Of a stretch of DNA of 54,553 bases, positions 8,297 through 15,775 are shown one piece after another. This stretch comes from Bacteriovoracaceae bacterium UBA6144 (GTDB lineage Bacteria > Bdellovibrionota > Bacteriovoracia > Bacteriovoracales > Bacteriovoracaceae), in contig DIVA01000011.1 in NCBI GenBank assembly GCA_002435705.1, forward strand, positions 1 to 54,553. The letters run 5' to 3'. Under the pieces are notes generated by a model. That model had not been told where the DNA came from and did no database searches. It saw only the letters and a program-made list of their open reading frames with translations. Within the stretch, counting starts at the first letter, position 1; each line of letters begins with the position of its first letter. The position numbers and the translations under genes were made by a program.

Positions 8297-10599
8297 TTCA
8301 CCAATCCGCTCCCCATGATTCAAGCCTGGGTCACGTGACGGGAGAGAGTATTTTCGTGGATGATCGTCCTGAGATGCGTGGCGAAGTGCATGTGGGCATC
8401 GTGGGCACGCCTTGTGCTGCCGGAGTGCTCATCCGTGTGGACGCGGAAAAAGCTCTCGCGCACCCAGACTGCTTAGCGGTTTATACCCAAGAGGATTTTC
8501 ACGGTAAACACTGGGGCACGATTGTCCACGATCAGCCCTTTCTCGTGATTGATCGTATCGGCTATAAAGATGAGGCCTGTGCTCTGATTGTGTCAAAAAG
8601 CAGAGAGAGTGTAGAAGAGATTAAAAAACTCGTGAGTGTGGTAGTGGAAAAGGCCAAGCCCATCACCACTATTTCTGAGGCCAAAGCTGCGCGCTCGATT
8701 ATTTTTCACGCCCCAACACCCTTCGCGCAAGGAGATGCCGAAGGGGAGCTGGCTCGGGCCCCACACCGACTGACAGGGGTCTTTCAAGTGCAAGGTCAAG
8801 AGCACTTTTATATGGAGAGCCAAGCAGCGATCGCGTACCCGCAGGATCATGGCTTGATTGAAGTCCATTCCTCTAGCCAGCACCCCAGTGAAACGCAACG
8901 GGTGATCGCAGAGGCGTTAGGCATCCCACTCAACCAAGTCGTTTGTGTCGTCAAGCGCATGGGTGGCGGCTTTGGTGGCAAAGAGTCTCAAGCCGCTCCG
9001 ATAGCTGGCTACGCGGCGCTGGTTGCCCATAAACTTAAACGTCCGGCGCGCTTGGTGCTCACCAAAGATCAAGACATGCAGCTCACCGGCAAGCGGCATC
9101 CATTCGAGAATCACTGGGAAGTGGGCTTCGATCACGAAGGGCGCATTCTTGCTCTCAAGGCCACACTGCAAAGTGATGGAGGTGCGTACGCGGATCTCTC
9201 TGCTTCGATTCTTGAGCGTGCGATGTTTCACCTCGACTCTGCTTACTATCTGCCGAATGTATGGATCGATGGGATCTGCTTTCGGACCAATCATCACCCG
9301 CACACGGCCTTTAGAGGTTTCGGTGGTCCCCAAGGCAGCATGACCATCGAGTGCATCTTGGAAGACATTGCACGCACCCTCAAGCTTGACCCGCTTAAAG
9401 TTCGTATGATCAATCTCTATCAAGCGGATCGCCTGAAAACTCCTTATGGTCAGATGCTTGAGAATAATCTTCTGCCTGAAATTTTTAAAAAACTATCCCA
9501 GTCTAGTGACTATCAAGCTCGTCGCCAAAAGATTGATGAATTTAACCGGACATCAAAATCAAAACTGCGGGGCATGTCTTTGGCCGCTACGAAGTTTGGC
9601 ATTGCATTCACCGCGCGCTTTTTAAACCAAGGCAATGCGCTCGTGAATCTGCATCTGGATGCGACGGTTCAAGCCTCAACGGGTGCCACCGAGATGGGCC
9701 AGGGAGTGAACACTAAAATCGCTCAGGTCATCGCGCATGCTCTGGGACTCTCGATGGAGAGTGTGAAAGTCATGGCGACCTCGACGGAGAAAAATCATAA
9801 TACTTCACCCACCGCCGCCTCCAGTGGGGCTGACATCAACTGTGCCGCCGCCCTGAGAGCGACCAATCTCATCAAGGCGCGTTTGACGAGTCTCTTTAAA
9901 CGCAAACTGGCCGGAGAAATAAAGGCCAATCTTGAAGAATACGAGATCACTGAAGGGGAGCTTGATGAGAGTGTCCTGTTTAAAAATGGTGAGGTGATTT
10001 ATGGGGACAAGAGAATTCCCTTGAAAGACCTTATAGGTCTTGCCTACATGAACCGGATCTCTTTAGGGGCCTATGCGCATTTTAAAACGGAGAACCTAGG
10101 TTTCTGTAAACAAACCATTCAAGGTCGCGCGTTTAATTACTACACTCAAGGGCTTGCGATCAGTGAAGTGGAAATTGATCGCTACACCGGTGACATGAAG
10201 TTGCTACGCACGGATATGTTGATGGATCTAGGGCGGCCTTTGAACCCGGCCATTGATCGCGGACAGGTGATGGGGGCTTTTGTGCAGGGGATGGGGTGGG
10301 TGACAACGGAATCACTTTTCTACAACGATGAGAGAGCTCTTGTGAGCCACAGTCCTACCACTTATAAGATCCCTAACATTCAAGATATCCCCCGCGAGAT
10401 TAAGCTCGAGTTTATTGAAAACCATGACAACTCTGTCAACGTTCACCGCTCAAAAGCCGTGGGTGAGCCACCATTTCTCTTGGGTATCAGTGCCTGGACG
10501 GCGGTGAAGAATGCTCTCGCCTACGAGAATCTTGGGAGTGGTTTGAAGAGTCCGGCGACGGGAGAAGAGATCCTGCGGGAACTCACGGGAGAGTTTTAA
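8293..10599 (+). CDS. xdhB: Xanthine dehydrogenase large subunit (molybdopterin domain)
   Basis: 768 residues of the molybdenum hydroxylase large-subunit family. Visible signatures are GGGFGGKESQAA (molybdopterin loop), the AFRGFGGPQG block, GATEMGQGVNTKI, and AVGEPPF, whose Glu725 corresponds to the catalytic base. It hydroxylates hypoxanthine to xanthine and xanthine to urate. The XdhA/XdhB/XdhC order is that of bacterial xanthine dehydrogenases. Arg and Glu purine-binding residues were not checked by alignment, so a related hydroxylase specificity is possible. The xdhC start follows the stop directly. Confidence 0.94.
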   Translation: MIHQSAPHDSSLGHVTGESIFVDDRPEMRGEVHVGIVGTPCAAGVLIRVDAEKALAHPDCLAVYTQEDFHGKHWGTIVHDQPFLVIDRIGYKDEACALIVSKSRESVEEIKKLVSVVVEKAKPITTISEAKAARSIIFHAPTPFAQGDAEGELARAPHRLTGVFQVQGQEHFYMESQAAIAYPQDHGLIEVHSSSQHPSETQRVIAEALGIPLNQVVCVVKRMGGGFGGKESQAAPIAGYAALVAHKLKRPARLVLTKDQDMQLTGKRHPFENHWEVGFDHEGRILALKATLQSDGGAYADLSASILERAMFHLDSAYYLPNVWIDGICFRTNHHPHTAFRGFGGPQGSMTIECILEDIARTLKLDPLKVRMINLYQADRLKTPYGQMLENNLLPEIFKKLSQSSDYQARRQKIDEFNRTSKSKLRGMSLAATKFGIAFTARFLNQGNALVNLHLDATVQASTGATEMGQGVNTKIAQVIAHALGLSMESVKVMATSTEKNHNTSPTAASSGADINCAAALRATNLIKARLTSLFKRKLAGEIKANLEEYEITEGELDESVLFKNGEVIYGDKRIPLKDLIGLAYMNRISLGAYAHFKTENLGFCKQTIQGRAFNYYTQGLAISEVEIDRYTGDMKLLRTDMLMDLGRPLNPAIDRGQVMGAFVQGMGWVTTESLFYNDERALVSHSPTTYKIPNIQDIPREIKLEFIENHDNSVNVHRSKAVGEPPFLLGISAWTAVKNALAYENLGSGLKSPATGEEILRELTGEF

Positions 10600-11397
10600 A
10601 TGGAGCAGCAGCTCGATCAGTTTTGTACGCGCTTCATGCAACTTTTCAGTGAACACAAGCCCATGGTGGTTGTGACGATGACTGATTGCAGAGGCTCTGC
10701 TCCGCAGAACGTGGGCGCTCGTATGATCGTGGGGGCAGATGAAATTTATTTTGGCACCGTCGGTGGAGGCAAGATCGAAGCCCACTGCCTTAAACTTGCC
10801 CGCGAATATCTGCAAAAACCCAAAGACTTTCAACCCAAGAGTTTCACATGGAATCTTCAGCGAGATATCGGTATGAGCTGCGGTGGGGAAGTTACGATGT
10901 TCTTTGAACTCTACACTCCTCAAAGCACTTGGAAGCTTGCTGTCTTCGGAGCGGGCCACGTGAGCCAAGAACTCACGCGGATTCTGCTCAAGCTTGATTG
11001 CGATCTCACTGTCATCGATTCGAGATCTGAGTGGCTCTCCCAGTTGCCGGCAGAGACTGCTCGCTTTAAAAAAATCCAAACCGACTCCATGGCAAGTCTG
11101 GTTGATACGCTTTCACCTGAAACCTTTGTGTGTCTCATGACCATGGGACACGCCTTTGATCTTCCGATTCTTAAACGCGCTCTCGAACTCAACCATTTTC
11201 CTTTCCTCGGTGTGATCGGGAGCGCGGCGAAGCGCAACCGCTTAGAAAAAGAATTACGAGAGCAGGGCTACTCAGGGGAAATGAATTTTTACTGCCCGCT
11301 GGGTGAGGACTTCGGCTCCAACGCACCAGTGGAGATCGCCCTGAGCATGACAGCTCAACTTTTAAGAGAGCGTGATAAAAAGGCATCGCATGCGTGA
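10600..11397 (+). CDS. xdhC: XdhC, molybdenum cofactor insertion/sulfuration factor for xanthine dehydrogenase
   Basis: 265 residues of the XdhC/CoxF family. The N-terminal XdhC_CoxI domain includes DCRGSAPQNVGARM and GTVGGGKIEAHCL. The C-terminal Rossmann-like domain starts at KLAVFGAGHVSQEL and ends with FPFLGVIGSAAKRNRL. XdhC binds the molybdenum cofactor, helps its sulfuration and delivers it to XdhB. It starts immediately after the xdhB stop and ends overlapping the deaminase start, all consistent with one transcript. Confidence 0.93.
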   Translation: MEQQLDQFCTRFMQLFSEHKPMVVVTMTDCRGSAPQNVGARMIVGADEIYFGTVGGGKIEAHCLKLAREYLQKPKDFQPKSFTWNLQRDIGMSCGGEVTMFFELYTPQSTWKLAVFGAGHVSQELTRILLKLDCDLTVIDSRSEWLSQLPAETARFKKIQTDSMASLVDTLSPETFVCLMTMGHAFDLPILKRALELNHFPFLGVIGSAAKRNRLEKELREQGYSGEMNFYCPLGEDFGSNAPVEIALSMTAQLLRERDKKASHA

Positions 11398-12385
11398 CTA
11401 CATTAAAAAGCTTCCTAAAGCTGAACTTCATCTCCACATCGAAGGCACTTTTGAGCCGGAGTTGATGTTTGAGATCGCCAAAAGAAATAATCTTAAGATC
11501 CGCTTCAACTCGGTGGAAGAGATTCGCCGTGCCTACGACTTTCATAATCTGCAATCTTTCCTCGATATCTACTACGAAGGCGCGGGAGTACTTATTCACG
11601 AGAGAGATTTTTTTGATCTCACTTGGGCTTATCTCTTGAAGTGTAAAGAAGACAACGTGGTTCATACGGAAATCTTTTTTGATCCTCAGACTCACACCGA
11701 GCGGGGAGTGAAGTTTGAGACGGTTTATAAGGGCATCAGCGAGGCACTCAAGAAAGCAGAAACGGAGCTCGGTATTTCAAGCTTTCTGATCATGTGCTTT
11801 TTGCGCCACCTCTCCGAAGAAGAGGCGATCAAAACATTAAAGGAGTCTCTACCTTTCAAATCTGGCATCAAGGCCGTGGGACTGGATAGCTCGGAGCTTG
11901 GGCATCCGCCTTCGAAATTTAAAAAAGTTTTTGAGATGGCAAAGGCAGAAGGTTTTCTCACCGTCGCTCATGCCGGAGAAGAGGGCCCACCGGAGTACAT
12001 CTGGGAAGCGCTGGATCTTTTAAAAATTGAGCGCATCGATCACGGTGTGCGCTCGATTGAAGACGAAGCCTTGATGGAGAGGATCATCCAAGAGCAGATG
12101 ACTTTGACTGTGTGTCCGCTCTCAAACGTGAAACTCAAAGTCTTCCAGAAACTCTCAGACCACAATCTTAAAAAACTTCTCGAGCGCGGCGTACGTGTGA
12201 CCATCAACTCCGATGACCCGGCTTACTTCGGTGGGTATGTAGGAGAGAACTTCATTCAGGTGCAGCGTGATCTCAATCTCTCCAAGGATGAGCTTAAGAC
12301 CTTGGCCCAGAATTCATTCAAGGGATCATTTTTGAGTGATGAGAAGAAGAAGTATTGGGTTCAGCGAATTTTACAGATTGGGTAA
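11390..12385 (+). CDS. Adenosine deaminase family protein, probably adenine deaminase
   Basis: 331 residues. Zinc ligands His14 and His16 lie in ELHLHIEGT. Further conserved blocks are VAHAGEEGPPEYIWEAL, IDHGVRSIED and NSDDPAYFGGY. True adenosine deaminases usually have NTDDP at the last block. The DDPAYFGGY form is typical of the adenine deaminase (Aah1-like) branch. With the xdh genes upstream, adenine to hypoxanthine is the logical reaction, feeding XdhB. The ATG at 11390 has an AAAAGG ribosome site 6 bp upstream and overlaps the xdhC stop. A GTG at 11372 is the alternative start. Confidence 0.85.
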   Translation: MRDYIKKLPKAELHLHIEGTFEPELMFEIAKRNNLKIRFNSVEEIRRAYDFHNLQSFLDIYYEGAGVLIHERDFFDLTWAYLLKCKEDNVVHTEIFFDPQTHTERGVKFETVYKGISEALKKAETELGISSFLIMCFLRHLSEEEAIKTLKESLPFKSGIKAVGLDSSELGHPPSKFKKVFEMAKAEGFLTVAHAGEEGPPEYIWEALDLLKIERIDHGVRSIEDEALMERIIQEQMTLTVCPLSNVKLKVFQKLSDHNLKKLLERGVRVTINSDDPAYFGGYVGENFIQVQRDLNLSKDELKTLAQNSFKGSFLSDEKKKYWVQRILQIG

Positions 12386-12555
12386 AAATTCAAAGTCTTT
12401 CAAATCCTAGGCTCGAAAGGGTAGTTGATTCATTAATAAAAAAGATCAAAGCCCAGTACCTAATAATCTTGTTGAAAGTCTGATTTGAAAACATAATCAG
12501 GTCACTTTCTGGCAATTTTGCTTCTTCGACAAATCTAAGTATTTAAAATTAAGTG

Positions 12556-12611
12556 TTATGCCATATTTGGCAGACGGCAGTGCTGGATTCTGTCTGCCAA
12601 ATATGGCATAA
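12556..12611. promoter_or_regulatory. 20-bp perfect inverted repeat, probable toxin-antitoxin operator
   Basis: The left arm (12556-12575) and right arm (12592-12611) are exact reverse complements separated by 16 bp. Each arm itself contains a TGCCA-N4-TGGCA half-palindrome, so the element reads as two facing operator sites. It ends 14 bp before the toxin start, next to the AAAGGAGG ribosome site (12613-12620). RelE/HigB-type modules are usually autoregulated at such sites. The lack of a T-tract argues against a terminator. Confidence 0.65.
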
Positions 12612-12625
12612 TAAAGGAGGTCCCT

Positions 12626-12988
12626 ATGGGCCAAGAAAGGGTGTATAGGAGTAAGAAGTTTAAAACTTGGTACAAGACCTTGAGTGAAAAAGAGCAAGGG
12701 ATAGTTGATACCCGGATTGATACCTATATCGAGAAGGGATTGCTTTTAAAGTCGAAGTCACTTGATCCTGGCCTGGGCCTTTATGAATTTAAGTGGGGCA
12801 GTGGTCTTCGAGTCTACTATGCCTTCCTTGAAGACAGTGAGGGACGACTCATGCTGCTTTTGTTGGGAGGTAATAAAAACTCTCAGAAAAGTGACATCAC
12901 AGAATCAAAGAATATTATTAAGAAAGCGGTCATTCAAATTAGTGTTAAGAAGAAGACAAAAGTTTTGAGTACGAGGAGAAAACCATGA
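12626..12988 (+). CDS. RelE/HigB-like toxin of a toxin-antitoxin module
   Basis: 120 residues, with a RelE-superfamily core of about 95 residues: FKTWYKTLSEKEQ near the N terminus, then GLYEFKWGSGLRVYYAF and LLLLLGGNKNSQKSDI. This matches the 'addiction module killer protein' (Gp49/HigB-like) group, whose members cleave mRNA, often at the ribosome. The C-terminal Lys-rich tail (about residues 98-120) is longer than usual. A strong AAAGGAGG site lies 5 bp before the ATG. The toxin comes first and the antitoxin start overlaps its stop by 4 bp, the order common for HigBA. Confidence 0.85.
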   Translation: MGQERVYRSKKFKTWYKTLSEKEQGIVDTRIDTYIEKGLLLKSKSLDPGLGLYEFKWGSGLRVYYAFLEDSEGRLMLLLLGGNKNSQKSDITESKNIIKKAVIQISVKKKTKVLSTRRKP

Positions 12989-13308
12989 GTGGCCATAAAA
13001 CGATGAAGGCTTCGGAGATTAAACCTTTGAAGATTAAGGCCGTGAAACGGGATTCATTTGATGAGTATAAAAGCTCGCTTGATTTAAGTGATCGCAAAAA
13101 AGTAGTAAAGCTTCTAGTAGAGATGTTTAAAGATGGAGATCATGATGCTTTTATGGAGCTGATTGAGCTTTACATAGATCATATCGGGAAAAGAAAGATG
13201 TCAAAGTTGGCAGATATCCCAGAAAAGACGATTTATAACTTCAAAGATAAAAAACATAAAACTTCTTCAGAGAATATTTTTAAACTCATGAAGGCGATGA
13301 CCCAGTAG
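12985..13308 (+). CDS. Antitoxin with HTH domain, partner of the RelE/HigB-like toxin
   Basis: 107 residues. The N-terminal part is a basic, charged region (SFDEYKSSLDLSDRKKV). The C-terminal half is a short helix-turn-helix like those of addiction-module antidotes (about 70-107: RKMSKLADIPEKTIYNFKDKK, then NIFKLMKAM). It should neutralise the toxin and bind the upstream inverted repeat. It overlaps the toxin gene by 4 bp. Local AT content is higher than in the neighbours, consistent with horizontal transfer of the module. Confidence 0.8.
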   Translation: MSGHKTMKASEIKPLKIKAVKRDSFDEYKSSLDLSDRKKVVKLLVEMFKDGDHDAFMELIELYIDHIGKRKMSKLADIPEKTIYNFKDKKHKTSSENIFKLMKAMTQ

Positions 13309-13317
13309 TATTTTATG

Positions 13318-13527
13318 CTAGGGCCTAACCTGCGCACTCTCCACCTCATAGCCCTCCTGCTGAATAATCTTTTTTAATTTCTCAAGCTCCGTGAGGGTTT
13401 CAATCTGGATGATCTGGCCTTCGAGGCTGATCTCGAGTTTCGCTTTGGGGTCCATCCTCTGCAGCACCCCACCGAGGTGACGCACGCAGCGATTGGAGAC
13501 CATGCCTTTAAGTTTCAAGCGATACAT
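13318..13527 (-). CDS. Small HMA-fold protein with degenerate metal site
   Basis: 69 residues starting at the ATG at 13527, which has AGGA upstream and lies 1 bp after the antiporter stop. The sequence pattern (YRLKLKGMVSNRCVRHLGGVL, then a strand and LEKLKKIIQQEGYEV) is that of heavy-metal-associated domains. However, GMxCxxC has become GMVSNRC, keeping only the second Cys. Metal binding may therefore be weak or lost. It is the last gene of a minus-strand unit with the antiporter. The role is unknown. Confidence 0.6.
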   Translation of the reverse strand: MYRLKLKGMVSNRCVRHLGGVLQRMDPKAKLEISLEGQIIQIETLTELEKLKKIIQQEGYEVESAQVRP

Positions 13528-13528
13528 C

Positions 13529-15775
13529 TTAAATTCCTGTCGGTAATTTTTTTGCCATGGCAATCTTTTGCGTGTCTCCCACGATCCACAGGAGGTCTCC
13601 GTTTTGCAGCACCATCGATGCATCGGGACTCAAGATGCGCCGACCTTCGCGCTCAATCCCAACAATCAGTGCATTCAACTCATTTCGAATTCCACACTCA
13701 CGAATGCTCTTGTTCACGAAAGGGGAATGATCCAGGATCATCAGTGAGTTGAGTCCGTAGACTTCACTATTTTGTGAGGTCAGCTTGTCTTTGGTTTCGA
13801 TCAGCGCCTGGGCGCCAGCGAGCTGCTCTTCATCACCGATCAAAAAGAGTTTATCAAAGGGAAGGATAAGCTCTTCTCTGCGGGGAGCAAGTATCTGGCG
13901 CTCGCCTCGCTGGATCATGGCGATGGTGAGACCGAAGCGCTCTTTAAGTTGTGATTCACTTAAAGCCTTCGCCACCAGTGGGGATTCAGGAGAGACCACA
14001 AACTCTGTCATGGTGGCTTGCCAGGGAGAGAGCTCGGGGCGCACACTGGTTTTCACGAGGTCATCGATGGCCGAGTCGTTAAGGTTATTTACAAATCTTT
14101 TCTCAATGGTGCGGTAGAGAGGTTCAGCGTACTTGTTAAAAAAGACAATTCCCAATGCGAGCACCGTGAGGATAATTCCGGAGGTCGTTTCAAGGGGAGC
14201 ATACTGGCCCACGATAAAACTCACAAGCATGAAGCCCATGATCACACGCACGAGAAAAAGACCGATCTGCAGCCGCTTGAGCTGATTGATGACATCACTG
14301 TCGTAGTCGGTGATGTGGGCGGGGGCGCCGGTCATCACGGCCCAAAGAAAGGGGCCTGCGGCGATGAAGTTGAAAATCGCCCCAAGAAAAATCACAAAAC
14401 CATAGTTCATGAAAGAGAGTTTCGTGATCACCATGGGGAGTACCATGCGAGTCATGGCAAGAGTGACGGCAATGGTCATCACCGTGTTCAAAATAATTTT
14501 CATGCCATACTCATCCCACGCCAGCTTCAAGAGCCCTCGTCCCGAACTGCGGGAGATGGTGTTCTGATAGCGATTGAGACGCTGAATAACCGGCTGACCC
14601 AAGCGCGATTCCAGCCAGCGCGCAAAGGCTTGAGAGTAGCGGATCTGATAGGGCGTGGTGAAACTCGTGATGGCCGAGACCGCCACAGCGATGGGGTAGA
14701 GAAAATCACTGGTCACTTTAAGAGTGAGGCCAAGAGTGGCAATAATAAAGCTGAACTCTCCAATCTGCGCCAGAGAAAAGCCGGCCTGTACGGAGGTCCT
14801 AAGACTTTGGCCTGAGACCAGTGCTCCGAGACTGACAGAAATAATTTTTCCAAAGAGGACAGCGAGAGTGATGAGTACGATGGTCCCACTATACTCAAGC
14901 AAGAGTGGTGGATTAATCAGCATACCGACGGAAACGAAAAACACCGCAGCGAAAAGATCTCGCACGGGGTGCAGCACTTTTTCAATACGCTGACCCTCGC
15001 TTGTTTCGGCCAAAAGTGACCCCATGACGAAGGCACCGAGGGCCGGAGAGAAGCCGACTTTGGTGGCGATCATCACCATCATGAGACACAGACCGATGGA
15101 GATGATGAGAATGGTCTCGTTATTGAGCATGCCTTTAATCTTTTTGAGAATCACTGGCAAAAGATAGATCCCTACCAGAAACCAGAGCGAGAGGAAAAAT
15201 CCGAGTTTAAAAACCGAGAGGACCACCTCTTCGCCAGAAAAGGTGGCGGTGGCCGCGAGAGTCGAGAGCACCATCAAAAGGAGCACAGCCAGAAGATCCT
15301 CAACCACCAGTACTCCGAAGACGAGGGGGACGAAACTTTTTGTCTTTAGACTCAATTCATCCAAGGCACGCACGATGATTGAGGTAGAGGAGATGGAGAG
15401 AATGCCTCCCAAGAAAAGGCAATCCATGGTTGACCAGCCCAGAATGCGACCGGTAAAAAAACCAATCATGAGCATGCAGCTGATTTCAAAGAGTGCGGTG
15501 ATGCCGGAACTTCCGCCAACTTTGGAGAGCTTTTTAAAACTAAACTCTAAACCGAGTGAGAAAAGTAAAAAGATCACCCCGATCTCCGCCCACACCTGCA
15601 CACCTTTTATATCGGTAACAGTGTGGATAAAGGGGACATGGGGGCCGACTAAAAAACCCGCGATCAAGTATCCGAGCACGACGGGCTGCTTGAGCCAGCG
15701 GCATAAGAGAGTGACCACTGTGGCTGTGATGAGAATGAAGCCCAAGTCTTGGATGAGTGCTGGTAGATGCATCAT
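13529..15775 (-). CDS. CPA2-family cation/proton antiporter with C-terminal TrkA-C domains
   Basis: 748 residues. Residues 1 to about 390 form the Na+/H+-exchanger-type membrane domain (PVVLGYLIAGFLVGP, FLLFSLGLEFSF, GAFVMGSLLAETSEG, FFVSVGMLINP), as in KefB/KefC relatives. An extra membrane block follows at about 430-570. Two RCK-C (TrkA-C) domains close the protein (RFGLTIAMIQRGERQILAP and NALIVGIEREGRRILSP), which usually gate K+ or Na+ transport by ligand binding. No full Rossmann KTN domain was seen between them, so it differs from Kef proper. The start overlaps the upstream gene's stop by 4 bp. Confidence 0.88.
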   Translation of the reverse strand: MMHLPALIQDLGFILITATVVTLLCRWLKQPVVLGYLIAGFLVGPHVPFIHTVTDIKGVQVWAEIGVIFLLFSLGLEFSFKKLSKVGGSSGITALFEISCMLMIGFFTGRILGWSTMDCLFLGGILSISSTSIIVRALDELSLKTKSFVPLVFGVLVVEDLLAVLLLMVLSTLAATATFSGEEVVLSVFKLGFFLSLWFLVGIYLLPVILKKIKGMLNNETILIISIGLCLMMVMIATKVGFSPALGAFVMGSLLAETSEGQRIEKVLHPVRDLFAAVFFVSVGMLINPPLLLEYSGTIVLITLAVLFGKIISVSLGALVSGQSLRTSVQAGFSLAQIGEFSFIIATLGLTLKVTSDFLYPIAVAVSAITSFTTPYQIRYSQAFARWLESRLGQPVIQRLNRYQNTISRSSGRGLLKLAWDEYGMKIILNTVMTIAVTLAMTRMVLPMVITKLSFMNYGFVIFLGAIFNFIAAGPFLWAVMTGAPAHITDYDSDVINQLKRLQIGLFLVRVIMGFMLVSFIVGQYAPLETTSGIILTVLALGIVFFNKYAEPLYRTIEKRFVNNLNDSAIDDLVKTSVRPELSPWQATMTEFVVSPESPLVAKALSESQLKERFGLTIAMIQRGERQILAPRREELILPFDKLFLIGDEEQLAGAQALIETKDKLTSQNSEVYGLNSLMILDHSPFVNKSIRECGIRNELNALIVGIEREGRRILSPDASMVLQNGDLLWIVGDTQKIAMAKKLPTGI

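Noticed and set aside
10450..11079. 209-codon open frame antisense to xdhB/xdhC
   Set aside because: It spans two well-supported genes and shows no family features.
12386..12555. Hidden gene upstream of the toxin
   Set aside because: No frame with a ribosome site and plausible composition was found. The region is AT-rich and likely holds promoter sequence only.
12556..12611. Terminator of the xdh operon
   Set aside because: The 20-bp inverted repeat is followed by A-rich DNA and the toxin ribosome site, not by T residues.
14292..14400. His/Gly-rich repeat-like stretch
   Set aside because: It appears only in the antisense frame of the antiporter and reflects its membrane-helix codons.
14018..14815. 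265-codon open frame antisense to the antiporter gene
   Set aside because: It lies wholly inside a well-supported gene on the other strand, has a skewed His/Arg/Gly composition and no ribosome site. It is a by-product of codon use.
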